Positions 22,801 through 33,784 of a DNA stretch of 64,000 nt are shown one piece after another (the stretch's first letter is position 1; each line of letters starts with the position of its first letter). Source of the stretch: Euwallacea fornicatus (taxonomy: Eukaryota > Arthropoda > Insecta > Coleoptera > Curculionidae); assembly GCF_040115645.1 (NCBI RefSeq), contig NC_089572.1, positions 2,046,001 to 2,110,000 on the forward strand, read 5' to 3'. A program made the translations under genes and the position numbers. The notes below the pieces were generated by a model that worked only from the letters and a program-made list of their open reading frames with translations, ran no database searches and was not told where the DNA came from.

Positions 22801-25800
22801 GCAGCGGCTACAAAGTAAAACCTGAAGATTTCCTGAAATTGGCGCTTTTACTCGTCAAATAAACCGAAGGGGCACTCCCTTCTGCGTTCACACGATGTCT
22901 GGGGACGCCCTGTGGATCACCACCAGATCTTGCTCGTGGCCGAAACGCGATAAATAAATTAATAAAATGTGCTCGTGTTTGCCTTAGAACGTTTGTTCAA
23001 AACTCGGTTGAAACCTGTCGCCGTGGTTGAGTTTTTTCCCGTACCTAAACTGCACGGGGATTGGGGTCACGGTCGCAAACCTGAAGGCTGCTAATTTCGT
23101 CAAATCGACCTCTCTTTTCGTGCTCGAACCCCGTTTGTTGTTTCATTCATCGAGCAGGTTTTATTTATAAAACACGGACAATTTGTCTCGGGGAAATACC
23201 GAGTGAACGAACCTGATTTCCATAGCACATCATGTGATGGCACGTAACCAGGGCTTTGTACACGACCACCCAGTTGCTGTTCTGCGACCTCTCGATCAGT
23301 AGATTGGCGAGTTGGGGGATGGACACGTTCGGCTCGTTCGTGCAGTGGACCAAATCTGGAAAAAGACGAATTTAATAACCAAACCACTGGCTAATTAAAC
23401 GGCTTAATTACGCAGAGACTGTCTGCGCCGATAATTGAGAAGTGCGATAAAGTTGCCGGGTGAAAGGCACCGAATAAAGATAAATCCATATGGTGTCACT
23501 GGATACTTTTGTTTTGCTGTTTGAATTGGGAATTTATACATCATTTACGCCCTCTCCGGGTTGCTACGCTGTCCGGTTTTGTAGGAGGATCAGCGATAAG
23601 GTTCAGCAACGAGAGAGAGAGAGAGAGAGAGAGAGAGTGTGAGAGAGAGAGAGAGAAAGAGAGCGTATCACTTCTACGAACTCGCGGGCTCATTAGATAT
23701 TCATTCAGTGACCCTCTTTCACTGCAAACCGAATTATCTAACGCTTATTTAACAATTATTATTATAATAAGCGTTAGTAATCAGAGTAATTGCCTTTCGA
23801 GCTGCTGTTCCACGACTGGGATTATGTCGTTACCCGGTCACGTTCCGTTGCAACAATCCCAATGATGTCTCCTAACGGACAAAGGGCCGAACAGCAGATG
23901 TATGTCAATAATGTAAACACGTGATAATGGAAACGTAAACGTAAAATTCCTACTGCGGGACCGAGCGGGACGCGTACGCTCGATGACGTAACAGTTCTCG
24001 GCGACTCGCGCAGTGAAGTCGACGATGATCAAGAAGAAGCAAAAAAATCGCGATCGTTTGGAAATTTGAGCGTCCCCGTTGATTAGGACTGTTCAAAGAC
24101 CGCCTGGGCGGCTGGCAGCAGAGGAGGGTGGGACAAAGCCGACCTCCACCTTTTTCTGGACAACGGCAACCATCGACCAATTCAATTCGTGTCGCTGGCG
24201 TAGGGCACTGAACGTTACCGCATTGATTGTACAACGGACATCGTTCGGCTTAAGTTGGGTCGGTGAAATAAGTACAAGTTGCTTGTGGGGTGTCCCGAAT
24301 TCTGTCCTGGACAATACTTTCGCGCGCAAATGCAGAGGCTGCGAGTCGCAGGCGAGTGATTCGCAGCCATCAGACGTTCGATTATTTGGAATAGGAGTTG
24401 TTTTGGACAGAAACTATGCGAATACATAGGGTGTTCTTGAGTAGATGGTTGAAGATTTAACGGGCGAATTCTAAGCCACATTCAAGGCGGACAGTTCACA
24501 TAGAGGCGCATCCAAAAACGGTTTGGGCTCAATCTACGGGGTATTAAAGAACACTTTTGTGTTTTTACAAACGCTGCCAAAAAAACGTCGTTTTTTGGAA
24601 AGAAATGAGATAAACGAGAGTTCGGGGCCCATCGATCCGCATATATCACGTTAGAGTCCGAAAATTTCCGTTCGTAGGAAACACTCGGCGTGTGATTTAT
24701 GTAAATTTTCAACAAGTTTCGGTAAAAAAATAAACGAGCAATTAAAAAAAAAACGAAGAAAAAAGTTTTTAACGCCCTGTATCTATTTTTTTCACGTACG
24801 TTGAAAACAGTGCCGTCGGGCAAAGAACAACCACCGTATGATGGGGTAAAGCCGACCGATTTTTTTTATGATGTATGATTATGAATAAAAGGAAAACGTG
24901 CCGAATAGATACTTTCATGAGGAATGCAAATTAGGAGATTCTGATTAATTCAATTCCTCTAAATTACCATGTCGTTTGCATTTATCATAGGCCATTCTTT
25001 GATTTTTTTTTAAACAGACGTAGTTACACAACGTACAAAAGCTAGACAGCGAGTGCCAACATTTTTCCAATAAATATTCTCAATTCGGTGTGAAAATATC
25101 TATTTTCCCATCGACATTCAGTAGACAATTGAATTAAAGCCATGTCTACGTTAAATCAGGGGGAAAAAGGCCTTTTCGGGTTTATCCATCATTTTCAGAA
25201 ACTCGTACCAACGCTTTTTTTTTAAATCGGCTATGTGCCACAGAAACCCATACTTGATAACACACTCATCTATGGATGCAAATTTCTGCTTACATACTTA
25301 AGGTTCAATATCATTTACAATTCAAATTTACATTTCCATAATTTGATAAAGTCCCATTTAAAAGTCTCATGGTTAAAAATGCTTGCTGGGTCGGCTCTGC
25401 TCCACCCTACGCTATATTCCTAAAATGGTTCCACAAACGCCTTGTCCCTGAGGTGTAGCAATGAATTTGTAGTCACAAACACATTCACAATTTAAAGACT
25501 ATTTAATTTTGAAGTAAAAAATCACCAAAAAAAACAAGAATAAAAGCATTCAATGAAAGCTGCTACAGGAGAGTTGGGATTTGATAGTAAATAGCTCATT
25601 TCACCAATTTCTATATGTCTAATAAATGTTAAAATATTTTTTTAATTCACTTAACAACGTTATTAATATTATGACTATTACATTTAGCATTATTTATTTA
25701 TTACGTTATTAGTGTTAGTACAACTCCCCTGTGGAGGCAGGTCGTACTACTACGGACCAAATTCAAAATACACATCTCGAAAACAGTGACTTTTAGCAAT

Positions 25801-26180
25801 TTATAGCAAGAGTACCATTTTTAGGAAAAAACGAATGGGGAATCCACTTCGATAAAAAAAAAGTTGCTACAAGGAGGCACAAAAAAGTTATCATTATCTG
25901 AACATTGACTGGTATGTTGCGTACGGCGCCCTCTGTAAATTTGACGAAAATTTTAACAAATGCAAATTCGGCACTGCGAAAAGTTCCAAAATACCAAATT
26001 TCATGGTTGTATCTTAATAATTGCGTGAATTACCGAAAAGAAATGAAAAAAAAGTCAAATTCGCCATCCTGTATCTCAAAAACTGAGCCGTTTTCGACAT
26101 ATATTTATATTACATTTTCATCTCAAGAAAATGTCTTCTATCGCCGATTAAAGTCGTGCCACTATAAACTGGAACACCCT

Positions 26181-26215
<35 letters not shown>

Positions 26216-29200
26216 GGGTGTCCCGTAAGTCAAAGATATTCCTTGAAGGGCCGGTAAGCCGACTCAAAATAAGTCGACTAAATTTGCCTTAGTACGAAAC
26301 TTGACAATAACCGAGATACAGGGTGTCCAAGGTGAAAAAATAAATTAAGTTTTTTTTAATACGTCTCCACCACTTGGAGCTAATTTCGCGAAATTTTATA
26401 TTCGGATATTTCCTAAGATGATAAATTCAAATTTATCGACGATTTCGATGCGTCCTCTAAAAGACCATTAGGGCTCATTTAAACTGCCAAAGCTTTTTTC
26501 TACCACAGTGTATGTCATTTCGGACTAGCTAAATCGTTATAAGAAACGGTTTTCGAGAAAAAAAACAACTAAAGCTGATGATGCATGCTAATTTATTGTC
26601 CACAAATATTTAAACAATTGTTGCTGTTTTACTTTTCAGTAATAAAGATTATCGCAAATTTACTGCAGAAGGCCCTGTATCTCGGCCACCAGCAATTTCT
26701 GTACTAAAGCAAATTTATTTAAATCGACTTAGTATATTTCGAGTTGGTGTATCCACCCTTCAAGGGGATATCGTTGACTTACGGGACACCCTGTACGCAT
26801 TAAACGTCTCTCTAATAAATCACTTATTACTTAAATCACGTTCGCCAAGGTAAAAATTCCGATAATGCAAACAACACTGGGCATGAATTAGTTCACGTTA
26901 TCAAACGCCTGTTTCATCACAAAGGGGAGGTAAATCGGAGCGAATTCCGCTCACCCTGAGCCTCCTCAAGCTCCTTGGGGCTCTTCGGCTGTCCAAAAAG
27001 CGTTCGAACTGCATCACGGACTGCCTCCAAATGCGATTTCTTCCGACTTTCTGACTTCCCCTTCCTCCGGGTTCTCTTGACCTCCGTGTCTGACGAGCAG
27101 AGCTCTTCTCATACCATTACGAATCTACGCTCAAAACCAACAAAAAATCGATACCTTATTGGCGATTTAGAACGTGAGAAAAGGACATTGCAGCGCGCCA
27201 AACCTGATTTCGCATTAACCAGGGATTTATCCATATTTATCAAAAGCTGAATCAATAGGTAATCGAGATAATACCAAGGAAAAATTCTGCAATTGATTAG
27301 CTCATAATATCAAGTACGTGATTTATAAGGCAATGAATCCCACTACTTGAGATGAACCAAAACCAAGACCTGACCGAAGCTCCTCAGCGCTTCGCTGCGG
27401 TCAAAACCCCGTTCAAGTAGCGAATATTTACAGCTCAGGACACTTCACACAGATAAAACATAAATGGACTTTAAGGAAAATAGCCTTTGGCTGAGTCACA
27501 GGCGACGTGCATACAAATAAACCGAATGGTTTCCTAGAAACGACTGCGCCCCCCTACCAATGAGCCGCCAACGGTTTCACATATGCTTTGTTTAATGAAT
27601 CACTCATTAAAACAGACCTTTGCCTGTGGAACTCTCGGAAAGCGAGAGAGATTCGCTTAATTACTTCCCACCAAGTGACAAAATGTTTGGAAATGTGCCC
27701 CTCAAATAGTTCCTGGTCCCCGCTAGTGCTCAGAACGCCGCTCAGAACGGCACCAGCTGAAGGAATTCGCACACATTCCAAAATTTATTAGTTCGCAATT
27801 TACTATTTCCAGCTGTAAACGTGACCCGAATAACCGACCACCACCGCTGCAATAATCAGTTCAATCAAGCTAGACGACCTTAAGTCGGTACCGACTTTAC
27901 ATAAAGGTACCATGAGAGCCACTCTCGGGCAATTACTGGTACTTAGATTTTCCCATGGCCGTTCTCGCGTTCTAGTTTCAATTCTCAACAAAAAGGCAAT
28001 GGTTCGGCAAAGTCTCAAGTCTTATGTAAGCGACGGTGGTCGCTGGAGCGGTACCACACATAACTCGTCACGTAACGTCAGTCCGACGGTTCTTCTTCCT
28101 CATTGCGACAGCGAGTGTGAACCAGAATTTCTGATGGTTTTAAGTCGCGAATTGGGCAATGGCTAATTTAATTATCGGAAAGGGAGAAAAGAATAATATT
28201 TACTTTTCTGCATTGAGAAAACAGGAAGTTGCCCACAGTCGTCGGCCACCAAAGCGGCTCTAATTTTAGCCGGGGGCTAAAAATAAAAATAGTTTTCCTG
28301 AAAGCATCTGCGGGCGTGGCATGTTTACTGTCTTCCTCGATGTACCTCGAAGAAGTGCCGTATCCCGGTGGTCATACGTGTAGTTGCATAAAATGCACGA
28401 AAACGCAACTTCCTATTACTTCATGGCAAAATTTACATGGCTGGGTGAAGATGTTTCATTCATGCATTCATGGTAGATTTTATTCGAACTTTTATGGTAC
28501 CCGTGGCACTGCACCGGATATACCTAGCACCGTGCATTTGCCAACAAACGAACATTCAGAAATGTTTTCGATTATTTCCCGAACCAGTCGCGTGCTTTCC
28601 AAAATTTCGAAAAGTACTTTTGCTCCTAACGGAAATGCGCAAGTTCGCCCCAAATTCTCCGATTTCGAACCTCTTGCGGTTTCGGAGATCCCGAAAGTGA
28701 ACAGCGAATCTCTGAACACGTGTGTGCACGAGCTGCCCGGGTGCCCCGAATTAAGCGAGTTACGTGGGGATTATCGAAACGCCAAGGGATCCAGGGTGGC
28801 TCAAATTAGAAAAAAAATCGCATTTTTGTGCTGGTTCGGGAAAATTTGTAAAATTTAAAATGTGTACAGGACTTGCCAAATACATAAATTTTCAAAAATC
28901 ACGGTTCTCTTCCTCATGCTTTAACGATTCCTGGACATATTTTTAAATATCTTCCGAACGGCCACAAAACACGCATCTTTTTTCCGATTTAAATGCCCTC
29001 GTGGACCTTGCTGTTCCCATAATCCCCGCGGAACTCACACAATTTGAGACACCCCACGTGTCAATGAGTTCGCCATTGACCACTGGCGGAAGAGCTCGGC
29101 GTTGAAAGTTTACATCACAGGACTTTGCTCATTGGGCACTTTCTGGAGAGATAAAAACTCGATTAAAAACCGTCCAGCAAATGTATTAAAACTAAATGGT

Positions 29201-31089
29201 TAAGGCTTCGGCAATTTTGATTTTAGAGTTCGGTCGAACGTCGAAAGTGGTTCCTGAACATGCACAAAACGCAACACAATCGAAGCACCGATGGAGATTT
29301 TCATAGAGAAAATGATCATACTCCTTGGTACTCACGCACGATAACGCTCATTGCCAGAAGAGACGAAAGTAGGAAATATCATAGCGCAAACCCATCTCAA
29401 TTGGAAATAGATAAGGGACGAAGGAGCAGGCATTCAAAATCAAATTTTTAACAGTCTTTTTGAGATTGTTTATTTTAAAAGTCTTAAACGGTCATTATGC
29501 GTTTGTGGACAGCATTCAATTTATATTCCTAAATTTTTAATATATTCAACGATGTATCATTAATTTCAACTTTAATACCGTTAAAAATACTCACTTCTAG
29601 TAGATCTTTTCTTAGAATTGATGATTAATGTTTTGGTCGTGTTTATAAACACAAATTTATTTGGTAAATTTAATATATCGATTCTATTTTTGCACGCAAT
29701 TGTGAGGAAAAAAACATTTTTTTTAATCAGTATTTAGTTCATTTCGGGTTTTACGTAAACAAACAGAGTTAAAAACAACTTTCTCGTGTAGATATGTTTA
29801 GTTGCCTTTGAGACCACATTTTTTTAAATAGTCTGTCCCTTTTCTCGGGCTCCGTTAAAATCTACATCGTTTTGTCATTGTGGGACTTTAACAGATTGTA
29901 AAATTTTGCTCTGGGATGACCGTGACAAAATTCGAACAATCTGCTCTAAGGCTTTGCAAAACGCTTCAGAACAAAGGGGCTCCGACAAACACTTCATTGG
30001 GCCTCCTATGGAGCGGACACGTCGCACATTAGTATCATGAGCAATTGCTTTTTGTATACCAAAGTATTGCAGAAAATGCAATTTAGGTTTGCAACCGGCC
30101 AAAGTAAATTATAAACGGTCCTGCAGAAGGAAAGCCAGAATTCTGTGGAATCGTCTACAATCACTAAAAAATAGACGTTCACTGAAACGTCGTAAGGAAG
30201 TACCATCAAATATACGTGCTTCTAGGGGCGTTATAAAGAAAAGAATGCAGCCTTGAAAGTTCAAGAACCCACAGCGTGACTCCCCGGTAAGGAATTAAAC
30301 CACAACTGCCACACACAAAAGGCTTTTGCAACCTGCTTTGAAAATCTGCAAAGATACGTGATACCAATATTTGCCTGGATTTTTTGAAGTAACAGCAACC
30401 ATAGCAACAATTTCAAAGTCATTTTAATGTTTGCCAAATTGTTGACCTCTGACTTTCACCAGAGCCTTTTAACCTGATCAGGCCTAGTCCATTGGGTTTA
30501 CAGTTAATTTGTTTGATGATACTGTTTGATTGTTGTGATAGTCATCAGGTTTTAGTTATAGTAGATGACCTTCACCTGTTTCCTCAACAAACTGCAAGGG
30601 CGTGAAGCAAGACATTCTGCTCCTATCAGGTTTTTTTCACACTTGAATAGGTTTGGTCGTGGACGATGTTAATTCGACCACAAGACAGGTGGTCTTATGT
30701 CCTCTGTCCGGAAAACTGTAGCCGCCTACACAGACAGCCCTAGCCTCAGGTGACAAATTCTAGAAAACCGGTTTGGTGCTATCTCCTCCCCAACCCATGC
30801 CTATTGCTTTACTGCATATTATTTATCTCTTATCACTTTCTCTAACGTCACCTAAAACGTCCTTCGTCATCCCATTATTAATGCAACAAATTGGACTCAA
30901 TAACAAACAAGTGGCTTGCCGGGAATGAACGAATACGTGTAAATAGAGGACACACTCACAATCTAGATGCTTCTTTTTGGGTCCCATCATCTCTTCGGTG
31001 GTCGCTTTGCATACGGATTTGGCCAGTCCTTGACCGGCTATACTGTGTCTGGCCGCTAGGAATCGGTCGTTTATAGTCTGTCCAGCCAT
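16803..31089 (-). CDS. lap: Clathrin assembly protein AP180/PICALM (like-AP180)
   Basis: Endocytic adaptor: an N-terminal ANTH domain binds PI(4,5)P2, and a floppy tail with DLF/NPF-type motifs recruits clathrin and adaptors. Fifteen coding exons join in phase to about 706 residues: 31089-30960, 23355-23213, 20828-20753, 20576-20556, 20334-20232, 20122-19914, 19781-19675, 19453-19326, 19263-19095, 18914-18647, 18422-18309, 17960-17808, 17555-17360, 17306-17108, 16907-16803. Family blocks include MAGQTINDRFLAARHSIAGQ at the start, KKKHLDYLVHCTNEPN, FIRRYARYLNEKALSYR, DLIRLFACYNDAIINLLE and KGDIPDLTKAPSSLLDALEQ. The tail holds several NPF motifs and VDLFGAE. Exon 4 is a 21-bp microexon. Exon 13 could also begin at 17561 (two extra residues). 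In-frame ATGs at 31101 and 31119 would extend the N-terminus, but 31089 matches the conserved family start. Intron 1 is 7.6 kb. Confidence 0.95.
21224..21302. repeat. 18-bp CpG-rich tandem repeat
   Basis: Four perfect or near-perfect copies of gtcgcgcgtgtacgcaat plus a partial fifth, inside a lap intron. The unit is much richer in CpG than its surroundings. Confidence 0.92.
23611..23664. repeat. GA microsatellite
   Basis: An almost pure run of (ga)n interrupted by 'gtgt' and 'aaa', in the first lap intron. It is likely to vary between individuals. Confidence 0.95.
23738..23777. repeat. Perfect 12-bp inverted repeat
   Basis: ctaacgcttatt (23738-23749) faces aataagcgttag (23766-23777) across a 16-base A/T loop, in the first lap intron. 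It could be a remnant of a small inverted-repeat transposon. Confidence 0.7.
25740..26183. mobile_element. MITE-like fragment ending in 'aacaccctgta'
   Basis: The right edge reads 'ggaacaccctgtatatat' next to a TA microsatellite (26181-26215), the common insect transposon edge. No coding capacity and no matching left end were found, so this is probably a truncated non-autonomous element. Confidence 0.35.
26214..26795. mobile_element. Non-autonomous element with about 120-bp terminal inverted repeats
   Basis: The left end starts agggtgtcccgtaagtcaa and the right end closes ttgacttacgggacaccct, a perfect inverted match over the outer 19 bases. The match continues imperfectly for about 120 bases inward on each side, including 'cttgaaggg' against 'cccttcaagg' and 'gagatacaggg' against 'ccctgtatctc'. 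The centre has no coding sequence. Both ends abut TA-rich sequence, consistent with a Tc1/mariner-type MITE. Confidence 0.85.
26796..26912. mobile_element. Tigger-type end fragment
   Basis: The string 'cattaaacgtctctctaataaatcacttattacttaaatcacgttcgcc' here (quoted in pieces: cattaaacg, taataaat, ttaaatcacgttcgc) is the reverse complement of the left end of the Tigger element at 56855-58152. It also ends in 'gttcacgttatcaaa'. It is probably a short relative or fragment of that element. Confidence 0.5.
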
Positions 31090-31755
31090 TCTGCCCGCCA
31101 TCGCTTGACCGATGCACAATAATCACGGGAAAAACACGGCAAATTTACACCTCCGACGATGAAAACGGCCGCCCGATCGCGGAAACTCAAGAACCTGACA
31201 GCTCCGAGGTGCACACGTAACTGTCACTGTCAGTGAGAATGAGAAAGTGGAGAAAAAAAAATTGGTTGCCTACGGCAACATGGGACTGTCTCTTGACCTC
31301 CGAATGTGGCAACGTTGTTCGAATGGGAGAGGAGAAGACGAAGGCACAGTGTAGGCAACCAGTGATGCTACTAAGCAACCAGCTTTTCTCTTAAATATTT
31401 TCCAATTTGGCGTATAAAATTTCAACAGTAAGTAATTTACTAATTTTTGGACATTTACCCAATTCGTTCGCATTAACTGAGAACAAAAATCTTAATTTTC
31501 GCTAGTTATTGCTTTACTTACATATCACGTAAATATTTAGCTGAGCCTTCCAAGTCTCGCGTAAAGCTTGTCTCGACTGTACTTGGCTCGCCTTACAAAA
31601 CACTACTTTCTCTATACACTACTCCCCAAATGTGATGATGGTTTCACTTTCAGTAACTCATTAAACCATTGGAACACATACTAATTAAATCAACATCAAC
31701 AAAAACTTTTATTTTCAATTATTTTCCACAATGCAAAAAAATAACAAATAATCCT

Positions 31756-32933
31756 TTACTTAGCATTGATAACAGTATCTACCATCCGCTCAGATTCTTC
31801 CCACAGCTCCCCAGCTAATTTATCATAAAATATGGCATTGCTTTTATATTTTTTGCAATCTTTATACAGTTGCCCAGTCTCATTGTCCAAGTCTGGTTCT
31901 GTGGCACAATAAATTGCAGTTTCTGAGCCCTGAATGCAATATTAGAATCCACTTCATTTTTGAAAAGACCAATTACATACCTGCTTCGCACTCCTCATGT
32001 AAAAAAACGCTACAGGAGCTATCAGAATGAAATGGTACCATTTGAAAGAGTGCCTAAACAGGCCAGTGTAAACCCATCCAGGGCATATGGCATACACTTT
32101 TATACCTGTAAATTGTAGTCAAGATGTAGTAAAGAACATTTTCTAATTGCAAGGTGGAAATTGCCTTTATTTTTGGTGCGCCTGGCCAATTCCTGGGCAA
32201 AATACACATTAGCCAACTTAGAATTAGCATATAAATTCTCTCCTTCCTGAAACTGAAATTCCCTAATGGACTTTAAGTTAAGTTGAGCCTTTTCATGCAG
32301 AGATGAAGCGACTATTACCACGCGCCCTTAAATTTAATCTCTATGTTGTATTTAGCATATAATAAGTACCATGAATACCATGTGCTTTTTCTAACAAATC
32401 AAGCAACTCATTGGTCAATAAAAAATGCCCTAGATGGTTGGTTCCAAAATGAATTTCAAACCCATCTACAGTCTGCAAGCGCTGAGACCTTGGATAAGCT
32501 ACTCCAGCATTATTTATAAGAATGTCAATTTGTGAATATTCTCTTTTAACCAAGTCTGTAAATTGCTTCACTGACTTAAGATTGCCTAAATCTACTTCCA
32601 TTGGAACCTAAAATTTAAAACTATCTTACATTATCCCAATGATTAGTGCACTAGTGTTACCAAAGATACATCAGTGATCAATGATTTCTTGATCACTTCA
32701 ACTATGAAGCAGGCTTTTTGCATGGTTCGGCAGGCAATAATAACCTGAGCATTCTTACTTGCCAGTTCCTTAGCTATCTGAAACCCAATTCCGGAATTGG
32801 CCCCCGTCACTAGAGCCACTTTTCCTAGTAATTTTACTTGGTTGGTACATTTGCCCCACTTTCGCTCCCTGTATTTCCTATAGATAATCAAGAGGAGGAC
32901 TGCAGGAACCAGGTATATGGTATAGGAAGGCAT
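31756..32933 (-). CDS. Retinol dehydrogenase-like short-chain dehydrogenase (RDH11-14 type)
   Basis: NAD(P)-dependent membrane-anchored oxidoreductase of the classical SDR fold; the family acts on retinoids and other lipid aldehydes or alcohols at the ER. Five exons: 32933-32661, 32607-32379, 32326-32165, 32105-31981 and 31929-31756, giving 320 residues. Seen: an N-terminal hydrophobic anchor (about 4-18), the cofactor loop TGANSGIG (43-50), NNAG (123-126), the catalytic YANSK (Tyr200, Lys204) and CPGWVYTG after it. Intron 3 has no usable GT; phase and homology both require the GC donor aaag|gcaat at 32165/32164 paired with tacag at 32106 (a GC-AG intron of 59 bp). The start directly precedes the anchor. 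Substrate cannot be told from sequence. Confidence 0.9.
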
Positions 32934-33324
32934 TTAAAATTATATTTTTGACGGCGAAGCGTGACAAAAGTGTTCTTGGGACATTTAAATAAATATCTAT
33001 TTATTGATTAGGTTTTTAAATTATCATCAATTTGAATTCTGTCTTCAACCTCACTTTTCTTGATAAGTTGCGGTAAAATAATGAAGATGGCCGTATAGGC
33101 AAAAGATAACCTCGTTTGACTAATATACTACCTGTGAAAGTTAGCTAGCAACAGCGCGTGAGTATCAAGTAGTGCTGTAATATGTCCTAATTCTTTAGAT
33201 CAAAGATTATTCCCATAGAGAATGATTCTTAAGCATACAGCGCAAATCCAAGAGAATATCCCTAACAAGGACTGGCCGGACTGGCTTTATTCGAGATATA
33301 CTGTTTAACAATATTCTATGATTG

Positions 33325-33545
33325 TGCGTGCTTTGACAATGACACTGCTCCCAGCAGCCCATTGGTTAAAAATATCAATTGGCGGAATTTTAAGAATCAT
33401 CCAAATTTTTTATAAAAATTTGCTTGTTATGTTAAATTATAACTTTTTTAATTTCCTGTATAATTCCTCCTTTATGATGCATTAGTTAGGATAAATGAAA
33501 AAATAAAATTTCAGTATCACAGTTGCATTATATTGATCACAAAAT
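33325..33545. repeat. Duplicated 3' flank of TGS1 copy A
   Basis: Shares long patches with 42160-42440 beyond copy B: 'gtgcgtgctttgacaatgac' against 'gtacgtgcattgacagtggc', 'ggcggaattttaa' against 'ggcggcattttaa', and the perfect 'atttcagtatcacagttgca'. This shows that the duplicated segment reaches at least 450 bp past the stop codons. Confidence 0.75.
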
Positions 33546-33784
33546 TTACAATTAAATCATACAGTATTAATAAATTTAAAAATAAATTTTACATTACAAT
33601 CACAATCAGTCTTATAAAATACAAAGAAAATAAAGCGAGTAAATATCACATATGAACATTTCAAGTCATGATTTTGGCTCTTCCTCGCAGTCTTTCCGTT
33701 TCACAGCGGTGTGTTTACGTTCCGCAGCACCTTCATCGCTAGTTTTAACTCCTGATATTACCACGTCCCAATGAAGAGCTGCAT

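Noticed and set aside
24093..24481. Several overlapping open frames on both strands in the lap intron
   Set aside because: They may come from an old transposon, but I could not match any to a known transposase motif, so no element is called.
28229..28858. 209-codon open frame on the plus strand in the first lap intron
   Set aside because: No domain, signal or family likeness, no splice partners, and composition like its surroundings. The 7.6 kb intron is long enough to hold such a frame by chance.
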